A stretch of 64,000 nt of DNA from contig VZDJ01007747.1 of the NCBI GenBank assembly GCA_008694505.1, forward strand, positions 5,297,390 through 5,361,389, written 5' to 3'. The stretch's first letter is position 1; each line of letters opens with the position of its first letter. This stretch comes from Cyanoderma ruficeps (Eukaryota; Chordata; Aves; Passeriformes; Timaliidae). A program made the translations under genes and the position numbers. The notes beneath the pieces are model-generated. The model saw only the letters and a program-made list of their open reading frames with translations. It searched no databases and was not told the DNA's origin. This document shows, one piece after another, positions 1 to 13,600 of the stretch.

Positions 1-3000
1 CTTGCACAACAGCACACAGACATTTATGCTCTGGCTGTTCATTTTATAAACACACCTCACCTCTCCATCCCTTCTGTCTTCCCTATGAACAGAGCAACAA
101 CATTTAGGCTTTTTTTTTTGGAAGACATGTATGGTGATGCAATATTCTCCAGAGTAGAAAGTTCTCCCATTTTCTACTTGTGACCATTATTGATAAAGGC
201 TCTTTATCTGTGATTTTTTTCTTTTATTTCTCTATAGGTACCATGTTATCATGAGACTTGTATGTCCTGGAATACTCTGGAGTCCAACATTTTAAGACAA
301 TTTAGAAGTTTGACTACAATTTAAAGGTCTTTATTACCTGCAATACTAGATCTGTTTACTATTCATAGCAACTATTTATGGAGTTTAAGAAACTAAGAAA
401 CTGTGAAACAGAAAAAAGCTAGACATTTTCTCATCACAAGGGCAGCTTTTCACTCACAGAGATTTTGGCATTCCTCCACCAGAACATCCTCTGCTCAGCT
501 TCACCAGTACAAAGCATTTGCCAGGACAGTCAGCCAGGTTGGCCTGAATGTTTCTTGAATGTTTCTTCTGGAATGCTGATGTTTAGTTCAGTTGCTAAAC
601 TGTGGGCACACTGCTGAGCTGAACATGTTAAAAAAGAGAAAAAACCCAGACATGATTTACTTGAACATCTTCCTCACTTTGGTTTAGGTTTCCTTTGTGT
701 GTGTCTCATTCAACCTCAGACTTACCACTTGCTCATTTTCTGTCAAGAATGTGAAAACTGTTGTCAGATTTTGTTATTAAAACCGGAGTGGGGCATTGTG
801 AACAACCACTGGTGCATCTTATACACAGTGTGCTGTATTACTATGAATTCTCAAGAAAAATCCAGTAGGATCAGAGGAGCTGGAGGCAGAACAATTATCT
901 CTCAACATCAGGTTGTGTACCAGGTTATCCAGTCAGTATTTTCTGTCTCCAAGAACAACTTCCCACCACAAAGCACTCCCACTGCATCGTTCTGTCAGAG
1001 TGTTTGATGCAGCAAGGCTGAACCACACAGGGACCTGCAAGAGCAATCGACAGCACTGCACGCTGCACCTGGCTAACATGAAGCTCTCCAGAACAGCTGA
1101 GCATCTCACAGGCTCCTCAGGGATGTTGTTGATGGAAGAAGGCCAGGACAAGTTTGGGGGAAAGGGAAAAAAGAAAGGAGTTACCAGATCATAATTAATC
1201 AGGCTGGAGATACAGGTTAGAGATAGCTTCCAATTTCTTAGCAGTGTTTTCACCATTAAAGTTTCCCAAGAACAAAAACTGAGAAATTGAAACCCGTGAG
1301 AGAATACAAAACTAAAATTGCACTGCAATTTTATCTATGCTTCCATTTAGCTACTGTGATTGATTGCTAGTTACTTTCAAATTTCCTGTTAAAAGTTTGA
1401 TTTAGAGCAACACAAAACTCCTTCACTGGGATTTTCAGTTCCAAATAGAACAAAGTCTAACAGAATTAATAGTTTCTGGTCAGTTTGCATTGCCAAGCTT
1501 TCTTTAGAAGAAACATGCTCATTAGCATGTTGCATGGGAAGAAAAGAAATTGAATGAGCAGGAAAGAATTAATATACCTACAAGACATGAAATTTGATTC
1601 ACCTGGCAGCTGAAGCCATGCTCAAATTTTTGTATAGAATTTTTGTATTCATAACCTATATTGCTGCTTTATTGAGAGCAGATCTCTGGTTGTCAATGCA
1701 GGAAGTTTGCTTGTCAAGGGGATTTACTCAGAAATAGTTAAGTCATGTTATGATTTGTGGTGTCTTTTCCCAGTTTAAAAAAAAAAGCACTTCTGGATGC
1801 AGCACAAAGGTTTCTCTGATTGCACAAGCTACACTCTTACTTATCACACGTGTCTCCCAACAGCAATGCATCCTGTCAGCATGATATTCTGTGGCTATAA
1901 ACTCACTTCTCATTACTCAACTCACCACTTACCTGTCAGAAAAAAACCCCAAACTCAGTGTTGTAGGGTAATCCCTACATTTAATCAGCTGTAAAAAAAT
2001 TAGCCTATTTTTTTAAGATATTCACTATGCAAACTTGGCTTCACTCTTCACACTTCACTTTTAAGCCTTGTTTAGAACTGTGCCTGCAAGTGTTTCCTCA
2101 GTGAAAATCTCAGTGCAGCTGCAAATCTCCCCAGACTTATCATTCTGCAGTGGTCCACATTTCTTCACCAGTCACTGAATTTTCTGTAGTATATTAAGTT
2201 ATAATTTGGAGCATGAGGGCACTGGAACATACAGATACATACAACACTTGCACTTTTCAGAAATGCATTTATAGCTTGCTGTAAAAAGATTTATTTGCAT
2301 CAAGGTGCCCACATTTTCACCATTGGCTGCACCCACATTAACACACTACTGCTTCTCCATTCTTCGATTTATACTCATCTAATCCAGAAATGCCTCCTCT
2401 ACTCCAGCCTGCCAGGTAAATGTAGCAAGATTTCAAATATTTCCTTTCAGACATCATAGCTCTAGTCTCCTTTAGTTTTAATTCTTCCACTATCCTTTTT
2501 ACCTTACTGAGTGGTTTGAGTGAATTACAGTTTTCTTATCTGGTCTTTGGGAAGTCTTATTTTTCTCTACATGTAGCCTTTCGTACTCATAATTCATACT
2601 GATGCTGCATTGACTCTCCCTTGCTCTGAAGGACTTAACCCTTCATCCCTTCTCTTAGTGATGCATCAGCTAGGAAAAAAAGAGACATTTGCATCTAAAA
2701 ATTCAAGAATTGTTATTGGAGCAGAAAGAGTAAAGGTGACATGTCTTGCGAAGACATGCTGTCCCTAAAATATAAAGCAAAGGTTGTAAAAATATGCTGG
2801 CAGAAATGAGCTTTTCACACATTACCTGCACTTCTCAAACACAAGGGTAAGGTGTGCAGGTTTTTTGAGGAAAGAAAAGAAAAGAAACCCCAGCACAATA
2901 CAAATTTCCCAAGCATTTTCCACTACAGTTTTCTTGTCAATGATTTCAACCTTCCTTGCAAGGAGACAGACATTTAGCTCAACTATTTTACTGCTGAGGT

Positions 3001-6000
3001 CTAATTTGCAGGTGAGTGCCTCCAAGTAATCCACGCTTTAGATACAATTTTGGGGCTCATGTACTCATTATATTCAAACAAAAACCCTCAAGAAAAGGTA
3101 ACAAAACCCTGGTGTTAACATGCACCTGAAAGAAGTTATAACACAACTGAACTTAAGTACACGACTGAATGTTACAAAGCCTATCCCACATAGAACCAAC
3201 ACTAGTAACCCCTAAGGGATGGTCCTGCAAATCCCTCAAGAAAAAATATTTTAAAGATTTTCAAGAGAACATTTGGAAAAAAAACCAAACAAGTCCACAT
3301 TTGGAAACTCCACAGTTCCCATCAGTTTTACATCTTTACCTGAGCACTGCTTTACTGCAGTTTGTAGATAGAATACATAGATTAAAGACAATCTAAAAGA
3401 CAAAATTCTCTTGGTTAGATTTGGTTATTTTGCTGGAAAACCTCTCAAGATGATTTTGCAAGATCAGTATTTACGAATATGTATGTTAATATTCTTCAAG
3501 TTTCTGATGCATCCTTGATGAGATTACAATACTGCATGACTACTGATTAACTTTATTTTTCAAGAAAAGCAAGCCTAGGAAAAATTCATGTGAAAAACAG
3601 TGTTCACAGAAGCAGTTACATTCTGCTAGCCCTAAAATCAGAGCTTACTTACTGATCCTTATTCAATATCAAAACATGAAGTGTAAATTCCCCTTTGTGC
3701 TTCTAAATTCTTGAGTCATCTTCAGACATGAATGGCCATTTATTTTTCATCCAACTCATTTTTGTCAGTTTTCAAAAAATTTCTGTCCCAGTAAGCACAG
3801 AACTAAATTCAAATGACTTCAATATGTAAAAGCCAGATTCTTTGCAGCTACCATTAAAGAAATCTCAAAGATCTCTTCATTAAAGACTCTCCCCAAGTGC
3901 CAAGCTCTTCCTACATGACTGCCAGTGAAATCTGTAGTTACTTGCCTGCCAAGTTTCAAAGGACCAAAGTGATTCACCAACTCCATACTATGCTTATGGA
4001 ACAACAGGTTCAAGTCCTGTTAATCTAATATTCAGTTTATGGATCAAGAACATAGATTGCCCCTTCTTTAGCTGAGCAGGCTTACTGACACAGATTAATT
4101 TCTGAATATGCAATGTTTTCTTAGGTGTGTTAGTAAAAGTTTAGAAGCCTCATCAAAAAACGAATGATACATCTTGAATTAAAAAAAAAAAAAGCATCCT
4201 GTGTGGATATTTACATACATGACATGCCAAACTGAGATTTTCCAATTCATTGGAGGGAAAAAACTCACCAACCCCTTCTNAAAAAAAAAAAAAAAATCAC
4301 ATCCACCTAGTGGAATCACCACTTCAAAATTCAGTGGTAAAACCCTCATCAGCTTCACTGTGGCCAAATTTTCATTTGCATGCCATGTAGAGAAAACCCC
4401 ATTTAATTTGCTCCCATTGAGACATAGCAAAATTAGTTTAAGCTTTCTTCCACCCACAAAACTTTCATCCAGAACTCCACTCCAGAGGTGTTTCTGTGTT
4501 TTATAAAAGCATGCTAGAGAAAATGCATGAACAATTCTGTATCTGTTTTGCTAATCTCCACATGTAACCCAAAAGCTCTCCACAAAACAGCAATCAATAG
4601 TTTCTCGCTTCCCATTACAGCTGATGTGCAAAAATATTTGTTACTGTGCTATGGGAAACAGTCCATGTCAATACTAAATTACTTTCACTTCAATAGTTGT
4701 TTTTTGTTTTCTTACTATAAAAACCATACTGAAAAAAGGACATGAATTCATATTGTATGGAAGGTTTTATTGATTGCTAAATTGCTGTTGCTTACATCAG
4801 GTATAGCACTTTAATTCCAATCCAACAAAACTAAAAGGAAGCTGCTATTAAAGACTTGTTTCTGTAAGCCTTTCAGTTGTCAAATACATATTGTTCTGCA
4901 CAACTCTCATGCTGCCAGCAACACAACAGTGTTGTAGCTGCACAGCTTACACTGTATGCTTCAGTATAAGCAAAGAGTGATCTGAAAATTCATCATCTTT
5001 ACCAGTTACTTTTTTATGCTACAAAAAAACCTCATTTTCTTACTTCTCTGCTATTTTATACACGGTATAAAACAAATCTCAGGGTTTGTGGTAGAAATTA
5101 TTAGATTCTATACAGAAGACAACATCAAATTTTATGAAATTAAGGACAGTAATTATTTTCTGTGATTAGACTCCCATTCAAGATTATTTAAACTGGCATT
5201 GCATTGTGACCTTTTCCAGAAGCACAGAAAATCCATCCAGTAGGCCAGATCCTCCTCTTTTGCTTCATCTTATGACTGACAGGAACAAATCTCACGTCAC
5301 TGTGTATCCTACACGATCAGGCCTATGTGTGTCACAACTGACCACCCAGGCTTACTCAGCACTAGAAAAGTACTTTCAAGAAATCTGATAATCTTGATGC
5401 ACAATAAATAATACAGAAGAACACGTGATGATACTCACATTACTGTCAAGGGGCAGAAAAAACTGCTGGGAAGGAAACAAAACGAATAAATCCGATGTGC
5501 AAGAATACACTTTAAAAAAAAAAATCACACTTAGAACTGGGGCAGCCTGTCCTAGGGCTAAAAAGGAAACATATTATCCCAAATAATAGTGTGTGGCCTT
5601 TAATGTATAAACAAAGTCTTTACTGAGGGCACAAAAAATAAATGCTCTGGTAACCACTGCCCCAAGATAGCAGATTCCTGCAGAAGTCCAGAAAAGAAAC
5701 ACAGATTCTCAAGGAGACTTTCTGATCTCTTGTCATAATGATAAAGAGCAAAATAAAGGCAGTTTTTAAAGCGAAGTGCCAGTAGAGAAAACACATGCTA
5801 GAACTCTGGCCCATAGCTAGAGCTGTAATTTCTCCTTCCTCATTCCAAACTATCAGAAAAAAATTGACACTTCTTAAAAAAAACCCTAAACAAAATGAAA
5901 CAAAAAAATTCCTCAACAATCCCATCTCTTTTCAAGGAAGTTGCTTCTCTCCGCTCTGGTTTCCTAAAGAGGATTTCACTGTGAGCAACAAAATTCTGTG

Positions 6001-7440
6001 TAACACCAATAATTCATTGATTTCTGGAATGAAACATTAGTAGCAGTAAACAACATGCATAAGCCACAGTCTGGATTTTTAACAGCCATATTACTTAACA
6101 TGGAAAGAGCTGTAATCAAGATCCAGAAAAATTCAAATTACCACTGAAATAAAAGACACTTAATCCAACTTGTAAATACCAAATATCCCCTTCTTATTTT
6201 GTGAAGTTTCTTCTGACATAGCTGTCAACTAAAATTCAGTTATTTATGCAGCATGGACTCCCTTAAAATGACATTGTCAAACATTCAGATTATAAATACA
6301 AGACCTCCTATGTATCATTAAAAAGACAAAAATTGTCATAATATAAACAACACTTAGTTTTACTAGCTTTTTGTAAATTACAATGCAAATAACTCATTTC
6401 TCTAACATAAATCCCAGATTTTAAAGAAATCAAACTGATAGAGAATAATTATTGTGAACTGCTTGACATCAATGCTTGATATCAATGAGGCCACAGATTA
6501 ATTCTCAGCATCTATCCAGTGTAAAACTTGCCAAGGCAGCTATTAACACTGGAAGCAAAGTTGCCAATAATGGAATGGCCAAATGACAATCACTTTCTCC
6601 ACTGCCCTGTGAAGAGAAAGTACTTTAGAGCAGCACAGGTATCACAGATAAGCAGTAGCAAGGAACTTTACATGTTTACTGCTTGTTTTGTGACCATTTG
6701 TAGAGCCAATGAAAGATTTGTCCCTTCAGAAGTACAAACTATCTTTCAGTAATAGCGTATTTTAAATTCCTTCCTAAGATCATGGGAAGACAGCAACCTG
6801 TAAAATAAAACTTAAAGGACTTAAGAGCTTTTCCTCAAGCTGAGTTTAAAAAGTTCCCTGCACTCTACTGTCATATATGCTTTAAGTAACTGGAAAAAAC
6901 AAGCAGTTCACCTACAAAGTCGACTGGTCCTGCGAACAAAACGATTTGACAGCAGTCCTTGCTGCAGAAGTCCCACTCTGAAATAAAGTAGATGAGTGCT
7001 TCTATTTGAAAGCTTTCCTGGGGAAAGATACACTTTGAAGATCCATTTCATTCAATAACACAGCACCAGCAATGCTCAGTGGCTATGTTTATAAAGCAAA
7101 CTACCTTATTATTGTGTTGTCCTGCTTGTTTCTAAATTATTCTGTAACTCTAATTTAGTATAGCCTTAGCCTATGTACAATAAACAATATTAGTCCAAAA
7201 TCTGAAAGTGCCCCCAAGGAACTTCCAGAAGATGACTTCTATGCATAAACTTGCAATTAACTTTTGAGGTCAAGCAAGGGTGTTTCAGACAACCTACCTC
7301 ATGAAAATATTTTTATAAGAATCTATTGAGTGTAAGTCTAAAAAAATAACCACCTGCACACCTATGTTTTTCATGAACTATGCATGCTTCACAAAGTTAA
7401 GATTCAACTGGTTTGCTGGAATCACAACAAAAAAAGACAA
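1..7440. other. Intergenic DNA downstream of PLRG1, no gene recognised
   Basis: AT-rich sequence. Open frames are short (the longest about 130 codons at 933-1328, minus), with no recognisable domain or credible splice structure. A single N at 4280 sits inside a poly-A run and probably marks an unresolved gap. It lies beyond the 3' end of PLRG1. No repeat family is obvious beyond A/T homopolymers. Confidence 0.6.
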
Positions 7441-7458
7441 AAGGAAAGAGAAATAAAA

Positions 7459-7464
7459 TTTATT
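7459..7464 (-). terminator. PLRG1: Likely PLRG1 polyadenylation signal (AATAAA on minus)
   Basis: The plus strand reads TTTATT, which is AATAAA on the minus strand, about 140 nt past the PLRG1 stop codon at 7604-7606. It is the first canonical hexamer found after the stop, giving a short 3' UTR. Other AT-rich hexamers lie further downstream, so alternative ends are possible. Confidence 0.5.
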
Positions 7465-7603
7465 ATAAAACATGTTGAAATAGCAATGACTTAGCTATGC
7501 TGTATGACTTCTTGCTCTGCTGTTCTAGGCAGAACAAAATGTGAATGCTCTGAATGCTCTCAGGAAAGCAAAAACAAAATTACAGAAGTAGTATGCTGCC
7601 GCA

Positions 7604-10600
7604 CTAAAACCGCTTTCTCTTGATAATTTCTGGTTTCCAGCTGACAGGATGGGTTTCTTCAGTCTAAAGGGAAAAAAAAATCATGATTATTTTAAACTTG
7701 AAACTCACTTATAATTAAGGTTTCGTTTAAAATACTACTTACAAAGTATATGTACTCTATTTCATATGTAGCATTATTAATACCTAATCTATAACGTAAT
7801 TTATCTATCCAAATTAAATTTTCTATCATCTCAACTGTCTGAAGTACATAGCAGTACTTGTTCTGTTCTTGTCTTTTTTTTTCCAGCAAGGAAAATGATC
7901 AGGTTGCCAGTGGCATTCCCAAAACAGCACTGTGGTTATCAAAGCACATGAACAGGAGCTGCCAGTGACAGGCCTGCCAGACATATCTACATCAGTATTG
8001 GTAGATGTCAGGGAGTGTATTTTGCCCAACTTCAAAGAGGTTAAAAAATTTATGATTCTTTATATCTAAGGGTTACTCTAAGTCTAATTCAGCGTAAAAT
8101 TCCAATGTTAAATAAAAATTCTTCTATTCTTTATATTGAAGACACACACTGATAAATTATTGTCCTAGGGTGACAACTATACAATCATCTGTTGTCTACT
8201 CCACTGGTAAATTAATTTAGATAACTGTTTGAAAATAAGCTCTTTAAATTCTAAAAAATGTCAAGGCAAATAACTAATCTGGATCATATAAATAAGTACA
8301 ATAAAATAAAAGTACAAAAATAAACCTTTAAAGTGCAATCCTTTTGCCACTTCCTCTGTTTTTATGAATACAACCCCACACAGTTCCCCACTGGGTTCAA
8401 AACCCAATGTACATTATTGTATTCAGATTTCTCCAAACTTCACCACAAAGGCCTTTTACAGAAGAGTTCACAGACCTGGCATTATTTGTACCACAACATA
8501 TAACAATAATTAGGAATGCAGAAATTAGCTGCTGTCTTGTTAATGTTAATACAGAGGTCTTTCAAACTTCAACAAAATGGATTACCTAAATCTGAACATG
8601 TCCCCTACTAACATGTGTTACATTAGTCTGAATTTTTTTGGTTTTATGAAAATATTTTAAAAAGACACTTTGACATACCGCAGTATCATCTTCTTTGTAT
8701 ACTTTTATGGTCTTGTCAGCTTCAGCTGTTAGCAATCTGCTTTCTGACTGGTCAAAAACACAAGCAAATATTCCTGATTCACTGTCCAAAGAACCTGGCT
8801 GGACTGCTGCATGTACTCTCTGGAAATTGTATCCAGTTCTCCAGTCCCAAAGGTGCATAGTACCATTATCAGCTGCAACAGACAAACAAACAAACAAACT
8901 TAGTATTTAGACCAGTAAATTTCTAACTGTTTTTTAAAAACAGCATCACGAACAACTAGTAAATACGTCAGGAGTACATCACAAAACATTCATGTAGAAT
9001 AGCTCAGTACACCCTATAAATTTTCCTATTTTCTGCTGTTTTCCTTCCTCAGCATCTCATCCAGATTTTCATCAGACAACCCAGAGAGATGATACACTAC
9101 ATAACAGGGCAATTGCAGCATGTTGCTTTGGAGGCACAGTAAGGACTGGCATTCTGAATATCAAGCTCCCTGCTCAGTAGTTCCACTGAAATTCAACTCA
9201 GAAACATCCAAGGACATGAAAGTGGCCCTACTCACTATGAAATGAAATGGTGTCCTGCAGCAGGCTGACAGGCCTAGATAAAGCAGAACTCCATGATCAT
9301 CTCTGCCTAAGGACCTCCAGCCAAATGTACGTGGGGGAGAGGAGAGGAATGTGTATTTCTCATTTTTACCTCCTGAGACCAGAACACCATCGGAATTTAC
9401 GGCCAGCGTGTTTATAATAGCATTGTGACCAGAGAGGTTCTGAATGAAGTTTCCATCTGGGAATTTCCACTGCTTAATATTGTCTGGAGAACCGGATGCA
9501 AACGTGTAACTGAAAGAAAATAAACACAGTATATTAAAGCTCAAAATAGCTGTAGTGAGAGCAAATGTCCTTCATTAAAACTACTACTAAATGCTAGTCA
9601 CAAAATTACTTAATATTAAAACTGCTTTTCTGACAAGTTTACTTCACGTGAAATTAAGCAATTTTATGAACTCGTGACTTACCTATTCCTACTGGTTTCT
9701 TTCCGCTTCATAAACTAAACTCTGCAACATCCTATATGCCATAGGATTTAATATGCCAACAAATATTTAAAATGCACATTAAATTCTCTTCAGTTGTTAT
9801 TCTGGCAAATTTTCAAGTACAAGGGTATCTTCAGCAGAGGAAGGTAACAGGAAAAATAAGGCAACAAACCCCAAGCATAGGCTAATGGCTAGTCTTCCAA
9901 CATAAGCAAGGAAAAAGCCCTGCAAAAATGTAACTAAGAAAGATAATTTCTTCCACTGAGTTACCCCAAAATAAAAATTTCCTTCATTTAAAGATGTGCA
10001 AGCAGTTCCATGGTAATTTGGGTAACATACAAAAGCCTGCAGGAATACTTTCATTTGCCACAATGCCCAGGGAATTTGCTGTCTATTTAAAAGATACCAC
10101 AAATTAAAAAGTAAGTATTACAGGAAAGTACCAGAACATTAAAAAAATACAAATACTGAACTATAGGCTGACAGTTGCTACTGTTTGACAAGAACACTTC
10201 AAGTTTATTTTCAAAAACGTGTAATTGATGAAGCTGAAACCTGAATTACTTTTTTTTTTCAGAACATAAGTAAAATTAGAAGCTTCTTCTATAGCTGTAG
10301 CTAACAGGCTATACAAATTTTCAGGCACACATTGGAACAGAGCTTATTCATATCAAAGATTCTGAATTTCTGACAGAAATGACAGAATGTAATTTTAAAA
10401 CATTAAAGGCGCAGAAGCAGTCAAGTTCCACGTGAATTCCTTTTCTCCACTGTTTTAATGGGGATCCAAACAGGCAACAGTTGTGCATCAAAATACAGCA
10501 TCGAAACTCAGAGCACTTCCAAGAACTTCTGCTTCAAAGCTTCAGTTCTCACAGTAAGGTTTTTTTTAAAAGGCCAGTTAGATTGAAATGTCTTGTGCAG

Positions 10601-13600
10601 TGAACCACATATTCAAAACAAGGGTCATCCTATTAATCCCTGTCTCCTTTAGCATTAATCATGTGTGCAATGGCACATTACAAAACTACTGCAATTCCTG
10701 CTCACAACCATTCACTGACATGGTTATTATTAGCCTTAGGAGCACTGCACCACTGAGTTTTAAGGACTGAATGAAAGGCACACACATAAGTTATCTGTGG
10801 GATATAAGACACTCTCAGGACTGCTAACATACACCAATGCCAATACTAGGGAAGCACAATCAGTGCAGTAAAATGTATCTGACAATTGATATGTACATTT
10901 TTGCAGCATCCTAAGTGCATTAGTTTCTCACATTATTATGCTCTACCATTCTAGACCATCATTCACATTGGCCATCTTCAATTCTCAAAGAACTGTGAAA
11001 GCGTAACAGAATAAAGGAAACTTACTGTCTTGGATGTAACACTACTGCTCTTACAGATTTCTTGTGATTTGTTAAAGTAACACGCGTTTTTCCTGCCACC
11101 AAATCCCAGAGCCGTATGGTAGTATCATGACTGCCTACAATGAGAAGAAAATTTTTAAAAAGTAGTAGAAACCATCACCTTGATTTTAGCAAAATCATTA
11201 CTTTGCTAAGGCAGCCAAAAGGATATGAAAGAGACAAAAATATTGTGCTAATGTCACCTCAGATGAAGAAGATGCCAGATTGCAAAAGTATTTTTCCTCA
11301 ATTTTAAATCCAAGAACTAAGAAGTTACGCTGCAAAGCTGGATTTTGACATAATGGGAAAGAAGATGAACATTTAACCACAGTACTGGACACTCCTTAAC
11401 TGAAATGAGGAGAACTGAAATATCACAGAAATGTAAGTCTCAACACATAACACAAATGAAAACATGGGAAAAAAAGGAAGTGCAGAAAAGCATTCAAACA
11501 ATGCACAGCCGTATTTGTTTAAACATACCATTAATAGTATGCAATAACCATTGCATTTTTGACAGATTTGAGCAAAATCACCAAGATAACATTATGAGCA
11601 ACACACAATTACTGAACAAACACATTCATCATTAGGTTTTTCAATCATGTTAGTCATGAAACCATGCCTACCATACCTGTAATAATTTGTGGCTCTGCAG
11701 CTTGGCACTTCACAGTTGCTACTGCATTGGTGTGTCCTGACAGTGTGTGCACACTGGCTTTTGTCCTTACATCCCAAATCTGTGAATTCACAGCAAACAT
11801 GTCAGAGGTCAGTAACAGGTGCATATTCAATGTGCTTTAGGCACATTGATTACGTAATTTCCCTGCCATAGTCCTACAGATTAAAAAATGGTATTTAGGT
11901 GGTATTTTTCACCCAACCATTTATCACTGAACTGCTTCAGCTGGCCAATTTCAAGGGGAGCAGGAACCTGCCAGTGAACTTCTAGGTATATGGATAATTT
12001 AAGTCACCACAGTCCCATACCACCTTCTAAATACTAAGCAATCCTACATATACTACGTAGTCTACCTACCAAATTAAGAAATAAAACATTATCCTGAAGT
12101 GACATGGCATGATCGTACATTTGGGCTTCAATTTTATCAACAATGTAAGACAAAGCTAACACAAATCATCTCAGTATTTCATCAAAATTGATGATAACTT
12201 TTGCTAAGTGCTAATTTTTACAAATGAAGATACTGAAATGCACATATCAAGATATTAAAACACAAGAATGCTATACTTACTCGTGCTGTTGAATCTCTGC
12301 TACATGTCACCAGCACATCTATTGTTGGATGCAAGTCTAACCCATAAACAGCACTTAGATGACCATGGTAATGCCTGATGACCTAGATGAATAAAAAACA
12401 TATGAACTAACTATTGAAAGAATATTCTAAATACTTTGATTTCTGTATTTGCTACTACCAATTCTTTCAATGAAAGAAACTGCAGCTTACCTTATTGTAT
12501 TCAAGATCCCAGCATTTCACTTGTTTGTCTTCTCCACAAGAAAAGAGGTACGGGCTTCTTGCGCTTACTATCACCCCTCGTACAGTACTGATGTGTCCCG
12601 TCAAAGACAATTTCAGCTTACCACTGGCAAGATCCCAAATCTGCACCAAAATAGGTATTTTAAGGTAGACAGGAAAAAGCAACACAGTGAGTCTGAATAA
12701 ACAGCACAGACATAACTGATCCTGCTGTAATGTAAGTTAAAAATGCAGTCACACAAACACTTGCTCTCCAGGTATTACCATGTAATAAATGAAACCCCAA
12801 GAAAAGCACTAGTGCTACTCCACAAATCCTTTATGACAAGGTTAATAAAAGAAAAAAATGTTCTGCAGTTCAGTATTCTACAAACAGTAAACAAGAATTG
12901 TTTCCAAGGGCTGGAAACATTTTTAAATAAAAAGGGAACAAAAAAACCCCAACCCCTGCAAACTTTGTCAGTCATTTCTTCCAACCTCTTACCTTTATAG
13001 TTCTGTCAGCAGAGCCAGTAACAAACCACTGATTTCCTGGTTCTACTGCAATACATCTCACCCAGCCCAGGTGACCACTGATAACCTTCAGAAAGAACAA
13101 AGTAATTGTCTAGATCAGAAACAATACAATATCTTTTGATGTATTTTTCCCTCTCCAGCACTGTAATTTGCAAGTATTTACCAAGAAAAGTCAAATGTGA
13201 AATCAGATCTGAAGACAGCTTCATTTCTACTTCAGTTAAACAAAGAGAAAACTAGAAATTTACAAACACCAGACTTGGGGAAGCTGCAATATATAAAGAT
13301 CCTGTTCCTATAAGCAACTTTTTCACATCCTTTGAGAGTCCCTAACACCGTGACTCAACACTTGAAGCTACGCAGGGAAAGACTGTATTTGAGTACAGAT
13401 TCCTTATGCTGCTGTATAGGGCTTACACAAAGAACAATTATAAAAATACTGGCTATTAAATCACATTTCTATATAGTAACTTCTTAAAGCACACCATCAC
13501 CTTCTTCTCTCCACAACAGGAGCAATATGAGAGCTGGACACTTTTCTATAATAAAATAATGGAGACTGATTTCACAAGAAATACTCTGCTTCACTTGCAG